From Cribrihabitans_A pelagius (lineage in GTDB: Bacteria > Pseudomonadota > Alphaproteobacteria > Rhodobacterales > Rhodobacteraceae), in NCBI RefSeq assembly GCF_048820915.1, contig NZ_JBMERR010000010.1, positions 1 through 64,000 on the forward strand: a DNA stretch of 64,000 nucleotides, read 5' to 3'. The first letter of the stretch is position 1, and the number at the start of each line of letters is the position of its first letter. Position numbers and translations under genes: made by a program. Positions 14,802-23,889 of the stretch are shown here, piece by piece. Under the pieces are notes generated by a model. It saw only the letters and a program-made list of their open reading frames with translations. It did no database searches and was not told where the DNA came from.

Positions 14802-16565
14802 ATGAGACGCCTGACCAAACAGTTGTTCGCGATGACGATCAAGAAGCGGCTGCTGCTGCCGATCATCGCCTGTATCGTTCTGTCGAATGCGGCCTATACT
14901 GTCTTCTGGGCGTCAAAACACAGCAAGGCGCTGCTCGAAGCCTTTGAAAGCGAAGTGAACCTAGCGCAAACTTTCGTGGCGCCGCCGGTGGCGGCCGCGG
15001 TCTGGGATTTCGACAGTGAAGGCGCCGAGGGCGCGCTCATGGGCGTGACGGAAATGCAGGATGCGCTCTTTGCACAGGTTTTGGTTGAGGGGGACACCTT
15101 CGCCGAGGTCTTTGTTGATGACAGCCGCCGCGCAGAATGGGTGGCACCGGTCGCGGACCTGCTGGCGGCGGAACAGCCCGAGTTCAGCCTGGAGACCGAC
15201 CAGCTTGCCTATGTGAAATTCCCCGTCACCCACGAAGAGGGCGGCGAGGTGGCGCAGATTGTCATGGGCTTCCACAACGGCCGGGTGCAGGCGACGATCC
15301 AGTCGCTCTACCTGCAATCGGCCGCGATCAGCCTGGCGGTCATCCTTGTGGTGGCCCTCATCGTGTTCTTCTCCGCCGCCTCGGTCACCCGGCCGCTGGA
15401 CAAGATCATCGCCCGTATCGGCGCCCTGCGCGACGGTGACATGGACAGCCCGGTGCCGGAGGCGCGCCGCCGTGACGAGCTGGGCCGCCTGGCCGGTGCC
15501 GTAGGCGAATTCATTCAGGCAACGCGCGCCAATGCCGCGCTGGAAGTGCAGTCGCGTGAGGCCGCCAAGGAGCAGGCCGCGGTGGTGCAGGAACTGGCCA
15601 GCGGCCTAAATAACCTGGCCCAGGGCCTGCTGTCGCACCGGATCAACCGGGACATGAGCGAGGAATACGTGACCCTGCGCTCGGACTTCAACAAGACCGC
15701 GGAATCGCTGGATGACCTGATCGGCCGGGTTCTGGTGACTATCGGCCAGATCGAGGACCAGACGGCGCAGATGGCGCAGGGCACGGACGACCTGTCGCGC
15801 CGCACCGAAACCCAGGCCGCGACGCTGGAACAGACCGCGGCGGCGCTCGATCAGATCACCACCAACGTGCAGGCCGCAACCCAGCAGACCTCTGACGTAG
15901 AGCATACTGTCTCCGACACCCGCTCGGAGGTGCTGCGCTGCGGCGAAATCGTGCAGCGCGCGGTTGATGCGATGCGGGAGATCGATGAATCGGCCTCCCG
16001 GATCTCGGAAATCAACGACGTGATCGAGGGCATTTCCTTCCAGACCAACCTTCTGGCGCTGAACGCGGGCGTCGAGGCCGCGCGGGCGGGCGAGTTCGGC
16101 CGCGGATTTGCCGTCGTCGCCTCGGAGGTGCGCAACCTGGCCCTGGCCTCCACCAATTCCGCCAATGAGATCAAGGGTCTGATCGATGCTAGCTCGGACA
16201 AGGTGAAAGTTGGCGTGGGACTGGTGGATGAAGCGGGCCAGGCGATCGGCACAATCATCGAGAAGATCCAGCAGGTGTCGGAACTGGCGGTGCAGATCGC
16301 GGCCTCCTCGCGCGAGCAGGCGTCGACCATCAGCGAGATCAATTCGGGCGTGACCGAGCTGGACCGGGTCACCCAGCAGAACGCCAGCATGGTGGAGCGC
16401 TCCAGCGAGCAAGGCCAGACGCTGAAGCAGGCGGCGGCCGAACTGGCGGAGCTGGTGGCAAGCTTCAAACCCTCGCAGAAGGCGGGCGCGATCGCGGCAG
16501 CGCCGGGCGGGGCAGGGGACCATTGGACGCCCCAGGCGTTCGCGCAGGACCGGCTGGCGGGCTGA
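14802..16565 (+). CDS. Methyl-accepting chemotaxis protein
   Basis: 587 residues. TM1 lies at about residues 13-35 (LLLPIIACIVLSNAAYTVFW), then a periplasmic domain of about 140 residues, TM2 (SLAVILVVALIVFFSAASV), and HAMP (VTRPLDKIIARIGALRDGDM). The long signalling coiled coil has its hairpin tip in NLLALNAGVEAARAGEFGRG followed by AVVASEVRNLA. There is no C-terminal CheR pentapeptide. The ATG at 14802 is preceded by TGGAG; an ATG at 14775 in frame is weaker. It follows the orphan binding protein and may sense its ligand-bound form. Confidence 0.9.
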   Translation: MRRLTKQLFAMTIKKRLLLPIIACIVLSNAAYTVFWASKHSKALLEAFESEVNLAQTFVAPPVAAAVWDFDSEGAEGALMGVTEMQDALFAQVLVEGDTFAEVFVDDSRRAEWVAPVADLLAAEQPEFSLETDQLAYVKFPVTHEEGGEVAQIVMGFHNGRVQATIQSLYLQSAAISLAVILVVALIVFFSAASVTRPLDKIIARIGALRDGDMDSPVPEARRRDELGRLAGAVGEFIQATRANAALEVQSREAAKEQAAVVQELASGLNNLAQGLLSHRINRDMSEEYVTLRSDFNKTAESLDDLIGRVLVTIGQIEDQTAQMAQGTDDLSRRTETQAATLEQTAAALDQITTNVQAATQQTSDVEHTVSDTRSEVLRCGEIVQRAVDAMREIDESASRISEINDVIEGISFQTNLLALNAGVEAARAGEFGRGFAVVASEVRNLALASTNSANEIKGLIDASSDKVKVGVGLVDEAGQAIGTIIEKIQQVSELAVQIAASSREQASTISEINSGVTELDRVTQQNASMVERSSEQGQTLKQAAAELAELVASFKPSQKAGAIAAAPGGAGDHWTPQAFAQDRLAG

Positions 16566-16693
16566 CTGCGGCAGCCGGACAGTGGCAAGCGGGGCGCTGT
16601 GCGTCCCGCTCAGCCGTTTCTGGCCCATAGTTGCGCGCGCCGCGCCTGCTGCTAGGCTGGCGCCTGTCACCTCCAGCAGTTGCAAGGCAGGCC

Positions 16694-17677
16694 ATGCCCA
16701 GACCCTCCCCATACCGGCCATTCCACCCCGACCCGGAACAGATGCAGCTGGCGCCCGGGGTCTCGGGCAATGCGGTCAACGGGCTGGGCGAGGCGGCGCG
16801 GCGGCGGCCCCGGCACGTCTATTGGGCGCCCGACCCGGACCAGATCCCGCATGGGCGGATGCAGCGCTGGTTCTATTCCGTGGCACCGGACCATCCAGCG
16901 CTGACCGCGGCACGGCAGGCGCGGCAGGAGATCCTGGAGCAGGATCTCCTGCCCCTCGCCGCAGAGCGGGTAGAGCGCAACGCGGACCAGTGGACCGCGG
17001 CCCTGCAGGCGTTTGCCGCCACCGGCGTCTGCGAGATGGCCGGGGTGGCGGACATGCAGGAGGCTTGGGTGTTCGAGGGCCAGGAGGTCACGCAATCGCG
17101 GATCATCGTGCTCGGCGTGCAGCATGACTACGTGGAAATCGCCAAGGCGCCGGAGCCCGAGGCCGGGGCCGAGGTCATCCGCCAGTACGGCCGCGCTGCG
17201 GGGGCTGCCAAGACGGTGGCGGGCTGGCTGCGGCAGCAGGGCTGGGCGGCGGAGCCGGTGACCGGGCCGATGTCGGCTGCCATCACGCTGATCCCGGCCG
17301 CGATCACTTGCGGCTTTGGCGAGCTGGGCAAACACGGCTCCATCATCAACCCCGAACTCGGCGCCAGCTTCCGCCTCTCCGCGGTGCTGACCGATGCGCC
17401 CTTTGCCCCCACTCCGCCGCAAGAACACGGTATCGACGGCTTCTGCGCCAATTGCCGGATCTGCGAGGACGCCTGCCCGCCGGAAGCCATCGCACCGGAC
17501 AAGCAGACCGTGCGCGGCGAAGACAAGTGGTATGTGGATTTCGACAGCTGCCTGCCGTTCTTCAACCAGACCCACGGCTGCGGCATCTGCATCGCCGTCT
17601 GCCCCTGGTCGCGGCCCGGTGTCGGCCTCAACCTTGCGGCCAAGCTGGCCCGTAAGCAGGAGCGGGAAGCCGGCTGA
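16694..17677 (+). CDS. QueG/reductive-dehalogenase-like 4Fe-4S protein
   Basis: 327 residues. The C-terminal part carries two ferredoxin-type clusters: C251-x2-C254-x2-C257-x3-C261-P, and C286 with C296-x2-C299-x3-C303-P. The N-terminal about 240 residues resemble the cobalamin-binding fold of epoxyqueuosine reductase and reductive dehalogenases (ITLIPAAITCGFGELGKHGS, INPELGASFRLSAVLTDAP). There is no Tat signal and no RdhB-like anchor gene next to it, so it is predicted cytoplasmic and not a respiratory dehalogenase. The ATG at 16694 begins the protein. It is convergent with the LysR gene at 17700. The true reaction is unknown. Confidence 0.72.
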   Translation: MPRPSPYRPFHPDPEQMQLAPGVSGNAVNGLGEAARRRPRHVYWAPDPDQIPHGRMQRWFYSVAPDHPALTAARQARQEILEQDLLPLAAERVERNADQWTAALQAFAATGVCEMAGVADMQEAWVFEGQEVTQSRIIVLGVQHDYVEIAKAPEPEAGAEVIRQYGRAAGAAKTVAGWLRQQGWAAEPVTGPMSAAITLIPAAITCGFGELGKHGSIINPELGASFRLSAVLTDAPFAPTPPQEHGIDGFCANCRICEDACPPEAIAPDKQTVRGEDKWYVDFDSCLPFFNQTHGCGICIAVCPWSRPGVGLNLAAKLARKQEREAG

Positions 17678-17699
17678 GGCAGGCGGGCCGCGCGAGGGC

Positions 17700-18644
17700 T
17701 CAGGCCCCCGCCTCGCCCTCCGCCACGAAGGGCGCGAGGCTGTCGGTAAAGACATCCATGAAATCCCGCACCACCGGCGGCACGCTGACCGAGCTGGGGT
17801 GCAGGATGGTGATCCGGTGGTGGATCTGCGGCTCGAAGGGCCGGATCGCGATGCCCGTGCCGCGGAAGCCCTCGGCGTCCAAGGCACTCACCACCGAGGC
17901 GCCGAGCCCCTCCTGCACCAGCGTGCAGGCGGCGGTGAACTGGCGCACCTCGACCAGGCTGTTGATCTCGACGTTTTCGGCGGCAAAGGCGCGCGACAGG
18001 CGATGATAAAAGCGGCTGTCGCGGCGGGTGTGGATGATCTTCTCGCCCGCGAGGTCCAGCGGGGTGATTGCGGATTTCTCCGCCAGCGGATGGCCCTGCG
18101 GCAGGATGCAGACCGAGCGGATGAAGATATCCCGGCTCTCCGTCGCCGGGTGGCCGGAGAAACCGTCGGTGATGCCGCAATCGTACTGCTCGCCGATGAT
18201 CCACTCCAGGATGCGCTCGGGACGGTCCGGCTCCAGGGTCACGGTCACGCCGGGGCGGTCCTTCAGGAAACCGGCCAGTACCCGGGGCAGGTGGCTGGTG
18301 GCGAACCCGGGAAGGCAGGCCACCCGGATATGGCCGCCGGTGCGCTCCTTCAGGTCGCGGCGCAGGTCTTCGAGGTGGTCGAGCCCGCCAAGGATGCGCC
18401 GCACCTCCGCCAGCAGGTGCCGGGACTCGCTGGTAGGCTCCAGGATGCCGCGGCGGCGCTGGAACAGCTCCAGATCCATCGAGGCGGCGAAATCCGAAAT
18501 CAGCCGGCTGACCGCGGGCTGCGACACCCCCAGCTTCCCGGCTGCCTTGGTGATGCTGCCGGTCTCCGCCACGGTGCGGAAGGCTTCCAACTGCCGCAAG
18601 GTGAATTTCAAGGCACTCTCCCGCTTTGCACGCTCAATTTTCAT
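17700..18644 (-). CDS. LysR-family regulator, divergent from ugp
   Basis: 314 residues. The HTH (TLRQLEAFRTVAETGSITKA, then GVSQPAVSRLI) is followed by an effector domain with hinge and ligand-pocket sequences. The N-terminal extension of about 12 residues is slightly long, so initiation a little downstream is possible. It is divergent from ugpBAEC, so it is a candidate regulator of glycerol-phosphate uptake in addition to PhoB. The effector is unknown. Confidence 0.88.
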   Translation of the reverse strand: MKIERAKRESALKFTLRQLEAFRTVAETGSITKAAGKLGVSQPAVSRLISDFAASMDLELFQRRRGILEPTSESRHLLAEVRRILGGLDHLEDLRRDLKERTGGHIRVACLPGFATSHLPRVLAGFLKDRPGVTVTLEPDRPERILEWIIGEQYDCGITDGFSGHPATESRDIFIRSVCILPQGHPLAEKSAITPLDLAGEKIIHTRRDSRFYHRLSRAFAAENVEINSLVEVRQFTAACTLVQEGLGASVVSALDAEGFRGTGIAIRPFEPQIHHRITILHPSSVSVPPVVRDFMDVFTDSLAPFVAEGEAGA

Positions 18645-18661
18645 GCTCGATTCCGCTTGCG

Positions 18662-18678
18662 CATAGCATTTTGTTATG
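18662..18678. promoter_or_regulatory. Short inverted repeat, LysR site candidate
   Basis: CATA (18662-18665) and TATG (18675-18678) are inverted about a 9-base spacer, directly upstream of the Pho-box-like promoter. The symmetry is short, so this is only a candidate. Confidence 0.3.
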
Positions 18679-18681
18679 AAG

Positions 18682-18711
18682 CTGTCATGAAATTTTCACT
18701 TGAATTATAAA
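18682..18711 (+). promoter_or_regulatory. Pho box and -10 element of the ugp operon
   Basis: CTGTCAT (18682-18688), a 4-base GAAA spacer and TTTTCAC (18693-18699) match the 7-4-7 direct repeat bound by PhoB. The first unit is exact; the second matches 5 of 7 bases. TATAAA at 18706-18711 lies 17 bp from the hexamer TGTCAT, the correct distance for a -10 element when the Pho box replaces the -35. ugp operons are classical Pho regulon members, so phosphate-starvation control is likely. Confidence 0.65.
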
Positions 18712-18757
18712 TCTACCTGCCAAATGCTCCCCGGCATAAACGCGAGGGAGAGACATC

Positions 18758-20062
18758 GTGACCATTTCCAAGAATGCAATTGCCAGCGTGTTGGCGCTGG
18801 GCGTGACTGCCGGCATGGCAACCGCGGAGACCGAGCTGCAGTGGTGGCACGCCATGGGCGGCACCAACGGCGAGCGGATCGACAAGATCGCGGCGGATTT
18901 CAACGCCAGCCAGTCCGACTACAAGATCGTGCCCAGCTACAAGGGCAACTACACCGAAACCATGACCGCCGCCGTCGCCGCCTTCCGCGCGGGCGAGCAG
19001 CCGCATCTGGTGCAGGTCTTCGAGGTCGGCACCGCCACCATGATGGCCGCCAAGGGCGCGATCGTCCCGGTCGAGCAGATGATGAAGGACGCGGGCGAGG
19101 ATTTCGACAAATCCGACTACCTGCCGGCGGTGATCTCCTACTACCAGACCCCCGAGGGCGAGCTTCTGTCGATGCCCTTCAACAGCTCCACCCCGGTGCT
19201 GTGGTACAACGCCGACGCGCTGAAGGCTGCGGGCGTCGAGCCGCCGAAGACCTGGGACGAGGTGAAGGCCGCCGCGCAGGCGCTGGTCGACTCCGGCATG
19301 GAGTGCGGGCTGTCCTTCGGCTGGCAGTCCTGGGTGATGCTGGAGAACTTCTCCGCCTGGCACGACATCCCGCTGGGCAGTAAGGAGAACGGATTTGCCG
19401 GGTTCGACACCGAGCTGGAGTTCAACAACGAGAAGGTCGCGGCACGGCTGGATGACATCGCGTCGATGAGCGAAGGCAACCTGTTCAAATATGGCGGCCG
19501 CCGCGGCGACAGCCTGCCGCTGTTCACCAATGGCGAATGCGGCATGTGGATGAACTCCTCGGCCTATTACGGCTCGATCAAGGAGCAGGCCAAGTTCGAA
19601 TTCGGCCAGACTATGCTGCCGCTGGACACCAAGATCGCCGACGCGCCGCAGAACTCTATCATCGGCGGTGCCACACTCTGGGCGCTGTCCGGTCACGAGG
19701 CCGAGGAATACAAAGGTCTGGCCAAGTTCATGACCTACCTCTCCTCGCCTGAGGTGCAGGCCTGGTGGCATCAGGAGACCGGCTATGTTCCGATCACCAC
19801 CGCCGCTTACGAGCTGAGCAAGGAGCAGGGCTTCTACGATGAGAACCCCGGCACCGACACCGCGATCCAGCAGCTGAGCCTGAACGAGCCGACGCCGAAC
19901 TCCCGCGGGATCCGCTTTGGCAACTTCGTGCAGATCCGCGACGTGATCAACGAGGAGCTGGAAGCGCTCTGGGCCGGTGACAAGTCCGCCGATGAGGCAC
20001 TGAACACCGCTGCCGAGCGCGGCAACGCGCTGCTGCGCAAGTTCGAACGCTCCGCCAAGTAA
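18758..20062 (+). CDS. ugpB: Glycerol-phosphate ABC transporter, substrate-binding protein
   Basis: 434 residues with a signal peptide ending near ...GMATA-ETELQWWH. Recognisable UgpB features are LQWWHAMGGTNGERIDKIAA, FNASQSDYKIVPSYKGNYTE, and the C-terminal TPNSRGIRFGNFVQIRDVIN segment. It binds sn-glycerol-3-phosphate or glycerophosphodiesters in the periplasm and delivers them to UgpAEC. The start is GTG at 18758, supported by GAGGGAGAG just upstream. It is the first gene of ugpBAEC-gdpD-HAD and is followed by a transcriptional attenuator. Confidence 0.93.
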   Translation: MTISKNAIASVLALGVTAGMATAETELQWWHAMGGTNGERIDKIAADFNASQSDYKIVPSYKGNYTETMTAAVAAFRAGEQPHLVQVFEVGTATMMAAKGAIVPVEQMMKDAGEDFDKSDYLPAVISYYQTPEGELLSMPFNSSTPVLWYNADALKAAGVEPPKTWDEVKAAAQALVDSGMECGLSFGWQSWVMLENFSAWHDIPLGSKENGFAGFDTELEFNNEKVAARLDDIASMSEGNLFKYGGRRGDSLPLFTNGECGMWMNSSAYYGSIKEQAKFEFGQTMLPLDTKIADAPQNSIIGGATLWALSGHEAEEYKGLAKFMTYLSSPEVQAWWHQETGYVPITTAAYELSKEQGFYDENPGTDTAIQQLSLNEPTPNSRGIRFGNFVQIRDVINEELEALWAGDKSADEALNTAAERGNALLRKFERSAK

Positions 20063-20077
20063 CCCTTGCACACCGCG

Positions 20078-20110
20078 CACCCCGGGGGCTTACCGCCTCC
20101 GGGGTGTTTT
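20078..20110 (+). terminator. Attenuator between ugpB and ugpA
   Basis: An 11-bp stem with one G-T pair (20078-20088 with 20096-20106), a 7-base loop, and TTTT directly after. It begins 15 bp after the ugpB stop, and the next gene continues on the same strand. Partial termination here would make more UgpB than permease. Confidence 0.65.
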
Positions 20111-20136
20111 GCGCCCAAGAGACTCCCGAACTGCCC

Positions 20137-21018
20137 ATGCTCAAACGCGTCCACTTTCCCGCGTCGCTGCTGCCCTACCTGCTGGTGGCGCCGCAAATCG
20201 CGATCACACTTGTATTTTTCATCTGGCCCGCAAGCCAGGCCGTCTACCAGTCCTTCCTGATCGAGGATGCTTTTGGCCTGTCGACCGAATTCGTCTGGTT
20301 CGAGAACTTCGAACTGCTGTTCGAGGATGACCTCTATCTTGCCACTTTCGGCCGCACGATCTTCTTCTCCGCCGCGGTGGCGCTGCTGTCGATGTCGGCC
20401 GCGCTGGTGCTGGCGGGCTTTGCCGACCGGGTGGTGCGCGGTGTCACCACCTACCGCACCCTGCTGATCTGGCCTTATGCGGTGGCGCCGGTTCTGGCGG
20501 GCGCGTTGTGGGTCTTCATGTTCAACCCGACGCTGGGCATCTTCCCCTATATCCTGGATTTCGCCGGGATAGACTGGAACCATTACCTCAATGGCTCGCA
20601 AGCGATGGCGCTGGTGATCATCGCCTCGGCCTGGAAGCAGATCGCCTATAACTTCCTGTTTTACCTTGCCGCCATGCAGTCGATCCCGCGCAGCGTGATC
20701 GAGGCCGCCGCCATCGACGGCGCAGGCCCGGTGCGCCGGTTCAAGGATTTCATCTTTCCGCTGGTGTCGCCGACGACCTTTTTCCTTCTGGTCATCAACG
20801 CGGTCTACGCCTTCTTCGACACCTTCGGCATCATCCACGCGGTGACCCAAGGCGGGCCTGCCAATTCCACCACGATCCTGGTCTACAAGGTGTTCAACGA
20901 CGGCTTTGTCGGACTCGACCTCGGCGGCTCTGCCGCGCAGTCGGTGATCCTGATGATCCTGGTGATTGCGATGACCGTTGTCCAATTCCGCTATGTTGAA
21001 AGAAGGGTGGAGTACTGA
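20137..21018 (+). CDS. ugpA: Glycerol-phosphate ABC transporter permease
   Basis: 293 residues, close to E. coli UgpA (295), with six predicted TM helices. The EAA loop reads EAAAIDGAGPVRRFKDFIFP, matching the cytoplasmic contact to UgpC. The ATG at 20137 (MLKRVHFPASLLPYLLVAPQ) is the normal UgpA start; the upstream in-frame ATG at 20104 lies in the attenuator. The stop overlaps the ugpE start (TGATG). Confidence 0.93.
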   Translation: MLKRVHFPASLLPYLLVAPQIAITLVFFIWPASQAVYQSFLIEDAFGLSTEFVWFENFELLFEDDLYLATFGRTIFFSAAVALLSMSAALVLAGFADRVVRGVTTYRTLLIWPYAVAPVLAGALWVFMFNPTLGIFPYILDFAGIDWNHYLNGSQAMALVIIASAWKQIAYNFLFYLAAMQSIPRSVIEAAAIDGAGPVRRFKDFIFPLVSPTTFFLLVINAVYAFFDTFGIIHAVTQGGPANSTTILVYKVFNDGFVGLDLGGSAAQSVILMILVIAMTVVQFRYVERRVEY

Positions 21019-21869
21019 TGGTTGAAAACCGCCCCATCCTGACCCTGGTCAGCCACCTGGTCCTGCTGTTCGGCATCGCGATTGTCGCGCTGCCGATCTG
21101 GATCACCTTTGTCGCCGCCACCCATGATGCGGTGCGGATGACCCAGGCGCCGATCCCGCTCTTGCCCGGCAGCTATTTCTGGGAGAACTTCAAGCAGACC
21201 CTGTTTGGCGGCGGCCTGTCCGGCACCGAGGTGGCGCCGGTCTGGCGGATGCTGCTGAACTCGCTGGCGATGGCGATGATGATCTCGATCGGCAAGATCG
21301 CGATCTCGCTGATCTCGGCCTTTGCCATCGTCTATTTCAAGTTCCCCTTCCGCATGGGGTTCTTCTGGATGATCTTCATCACCCTGATGCTGCCGGTGGA
21401 GGTGCGCATCCTGCCCACCTTCGAGGTGGTCGCTGACTTGGGCATGCTCAACAGCTACTGGGGCCTGTCGGTGCCGCTGATCGCGTCGGCGACGGCGACC
21501 TTCATGTTCCGCCAGGTGTTCCTGACCATCCCGGACGAGATGCTGGAAAGTGCCCGCATCGACGGCGCCGGGCCGATGCGGTTCTTCTGGGACATCGTGA
21601 TCCCCTTGAGCCGCACCAATATCGCAGCACTTTTCGTGATCCTGTTCATCTACGGCTGGAACCAGTACCTCTGGCCGCTCTTGATCACCACCGACACCGA
21701 CATGACCACCATCGTCATGAGCATCAAGCAGATGCTGGAGGCGGCCGAGCAGTCGCCGCAATGGAACATCATCATGATGACAGCACTTCTGGCGATGATC
21801 CCGCCGGTCTTCGTCGTCATCGCCATGCAGAGGCTCTTTGTGCAGGGCCTCACCGAGACAGACAAATAG
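21018..21869 (+). CDS. ugpE: Glycerol-phosphate ABC transporter permease
   Basis: 283 residues, six TM helices, with the EAA-type loop ESARIDGAGPMRFFWDIVIP. It pairs with UgpA to form the channel. It starts on the last base of the ugpA stop and is followed 11 bp later by ugpC. Length and sequence (LISAFAIVYFKFPFRMGFFW) fit UgpE well. Confidence 0.93.
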   Translation: MVENRPILTLVSHLVLLFGIAIVALPIWITFVAATHDAVRMTQAPIPLLPGSYFWENFKQTLFGGGLSGTEVAPVWRMLLNSLAMAMMISIGKIAISLISAFAIVYFKFPFRMGFFWMIFITLMLPVEVRILPTFEVVADLGMLNSYWGLSVPLIASATATFMFRQVFLTIPDEMLESARIDGAGPMRFFWDIVIPLSRTNIAALFVILFIYGWNQYLWPLLITTDTDMTTIVMSIKQMLEAAEQSPQWNIIMMTALLAMIPPVFVVIAMQRLFVQGLTETDK

Positions 21870-21880
21870 GCAAGACAGAA

Positions 21881-22936
21881 ATGGCAACTATTACTCTCAA
21901 GGATCTGGTGAAGTCCTATGGCGACACCGAAGTCCTGCACCACGTCGGCGGCGCGATCGAGGATGGCGAGTTCATCGTCATCGTCGGCCCCTCGGGCTGC
22001 GGCAAGTCCACGCTCCTGCGCATGATCGCGGGGCTGGAGACGGTGACCTCGGGCGAGATCCAAATTGGCGACCGGGTCGTGAACGATCTGGAGCCCGCCA
22101 ACCGCGATATCGCCATGGTGTTCCAGAACTACGCGCTCTACCCGCACATGACGGTGCGCGAAAACATGGCCTACGGGCTCAAGATCCGCAAACTGCCGCG
22201 CAGCGAGGTCGACCGCCGGGTGGATGAGGCCGCGCAGATCCTGGAGATCGGTCCCTACCTCGACCGCAAGCCGCGCCAGCTGTCGGGGGGCCAGCGCCAG
22301 CGCGTCGCCATGGGCCGCGCCATTGTGCGCGACCCTCAAGTGTTCCTGTTCGACGAGCCGCTGTCGAATCTCGACGCCAAGCTCAGGGTGCAGATGCGGC
22401 TGGAGATCCGCAAGCTGCAACAACGGCTGGGCGTGACCTCGATCTACGTCACCCACGACCAGGTGGAGGCGATGACGCTGGGCGACCGCCTGATGGTTCT
22501 GAACGGCGGCTACGTGGAACAGTTCGGCACCCCGATCGAGCTTTATGACCGGCCCGAGACGATCTTTGTGGCGGGCTTCATCGGCAGCCCGGCGATGAAC
22601 TTCCTGCCGGCGCAGGTGGAGGGCGGCATGGTCACGCTGGAAAACGGCAGCCGTCTAGCGGGCGGATTCGCCGTGCAGGGCAACGTGACCCTCGGCCTGC
22701 GCCCCGAGCATCTGGTCCCGGATGAAGGCGGCGCGGTGGAGATCACCGTGCAGCTGTGCGAGCAGCTGGGCTCGGTCACGCTGGTGCATGGCCACCTCGC
22801 GGGCACCACCAGCGAATGCGTCGCCAGCATGCCCGGCCACGTGCGGGCGGAGGCGGGCACCGTGCTGCGCTTCTCCGCCGCGCCCGAGAACCTGCACCTG
22901 TTCGACACGCAATCCGGCCGCCGGGTGGCCACGTGA
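21881..22936 (+). CDS. ugpC: Glycerol-phosphate ABC transporter ATP-binding protein
   Basis: 351 residues of the MalK/UgpC subfamily: Walker A GPSGCGKST, Q-loop in MVFQNYALYPHMTVRENM, signature LSGGQRQRVAMGRAI, Walker B FLFDEPLSNLD and H-loop VTHDQVEA. A C-terminal regulatory OB-type (TOBE) domain follows from about residue 235 (GFIGSPAMNFLPAQ). All ATPase motifs are consensus. The stop overlaps the GTG of the diesterase gene (GTGA). Confidence 0.94.
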   Translation: MATITLKDLVKSYGDTEVLHHVGGAIEDGEFIVIVGPSGCGKSTLLRMIAGLETVTSGEIQIGDRVVNDLEPANRDIAMVFQNYALYPHMTVRENMAYGLKIRKLPRSEVDRRVDEAAQILEIGPYLDRKPRQLSGGQRQRVAMGRAIVRDPQVFLFDEPLSNLDAKLRVQMRLEIRKLQQRLGVTSIYVTHDQVEAMTLGDRLMVLNGGYVEQFGTPIELYDRPETIFVAGFIGSPAMNFLPAQVEGGMVTLENGSRLAGGFAVQGNVTLGLRPEHLVPDEGGAVEITVQLCEQLGSVTLVHGHLAGTTSECVASMPGHVRAEAGTVLRFSAAPENLHLFDTQSGRRVAT

Positions 22937-23889
22937 GCGGCTTTCCCCAGCTTGCCGCCTATCGCGGCGGCGCGGGGGTCGTGCGGGTCATCGGCCACCG
23001 CGGCGCCCGCGGGGTGATGCCGGAGAACACACTGGAAGGCTTCCGCTTCACCATGGACATCGGGGTGGAGGCGCTGGAGTTCGACGTGGTGCTCACCGCT
23101 GATGGCATCCCGGTGATCACTCATAATCACGCGCTGTCCCGCGCGGCCGTGCGCGAACCCGGCGGCACCTGGATCGCGGGGGAGGAGCCGGAGGTGGGCA
23201 AGCTTTCCCTTGAAGCCTTGCAGACCTATGACGCCGGCGGGCTCGACAGCCGCTCCGATTACGGCCGCCGCTTCCCGGATCAGGTCTTCCTGCGCGGCGT
23301 GCGCATCCCGCGTCTTGCGGATCTGCTGGATCTGGCCTGCCAGCCAGAATACCAAGGCGTCTCCCTGCTCTTGGAGCTGAAGACCAACCCGCAGGAAACG
23401 GATATTCCCGCCGCCCGCATCCGTCAGGTCGCCGCAGTGGTGACCGATGTCCGAGCCCGCGATCTGGCGGGGCGCACCGTACTGCACAGTTTCGATTGGC
23501 TGCTTTTGAACGAATGCCGCCGCCAGGCACCGGAGATGCCCACCTCTTACCTCAGCCAGGTTGCCGGTGCTGAAGAGACGGGTGAGGAGGGCGCGCCCTT
23601 GATGGCCGAACTGGACGCCAGCGGCCTGACGCTGCCCGCCGCGGTGGCGCGGGCGGGCGGGCAGATGTGGTGCCCCTACTATGAGGACGTGACGCCTGAA
23701 CTGGTGGCGGAAGCCCATGCTCTCGCTTTGCCAGTCACGGTCTGGACGGTGAACGAGCGCGCCGCTATCGAAGCGATGATCGACGCGGGCGCCGACGGCA
23801 TTGTCACCGACTACCCGGGCCGGGTCCAGCGCATCCTGCTGGAGCGCGGACTGAGTTGGAGCGGAACAGCCGGGCTGAAAAATGACTGA
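22933..23889 (+). CDS. ugpQ: Glycerophosphodiester phosphodiesterase
   Basis: 318 residues. GDPD hallmark residues are visible: GHRGARGVMPENTLEGF, where the His and the Arg-Gly-Ala-Arg bind phosphate and Glu binds metal, then LEFDVVLTADGIPVITHNHA with Glu-x-Asp and the second catalytic His. The C-terminus has VTVWTVNE and GADGIVTDYPGR. It hydrolyses glycerophosphodiesters to glycerol-3-phosphate plus alcohol. It has no signal peptide, so it acts on imported diesters. The start is GTG at 22933, overlapping the ugpC stop. Confidence 0.9.
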   Translation: MSGFPQLAAYRGGAGVVRVIGHRGARGVMPENTLEGFRFTMDIGVEALEFDVVLTADGIPVITHNHALSRAAVREPGGTWIAGEEPEVGKLSLEALQTYDAGGLDSRSDYGRRFPDQVFLRGVRIPRLADLLDLACQPEYQGVSLLLELKTNPQETDIPAARIRQVAAVVTDVRARDLAGRTVLHSFDWLLLNECRRQAPEMPTSYLSQVAGAEETGEEGAPLMAELDASGLTLPAAVARAGGQMWCPYYEDVTPELVAEAHALALPVTVWTVNERAAIEAMIDAGADGIVTDYPGRVQRILLERGLSWSGTAGLKND

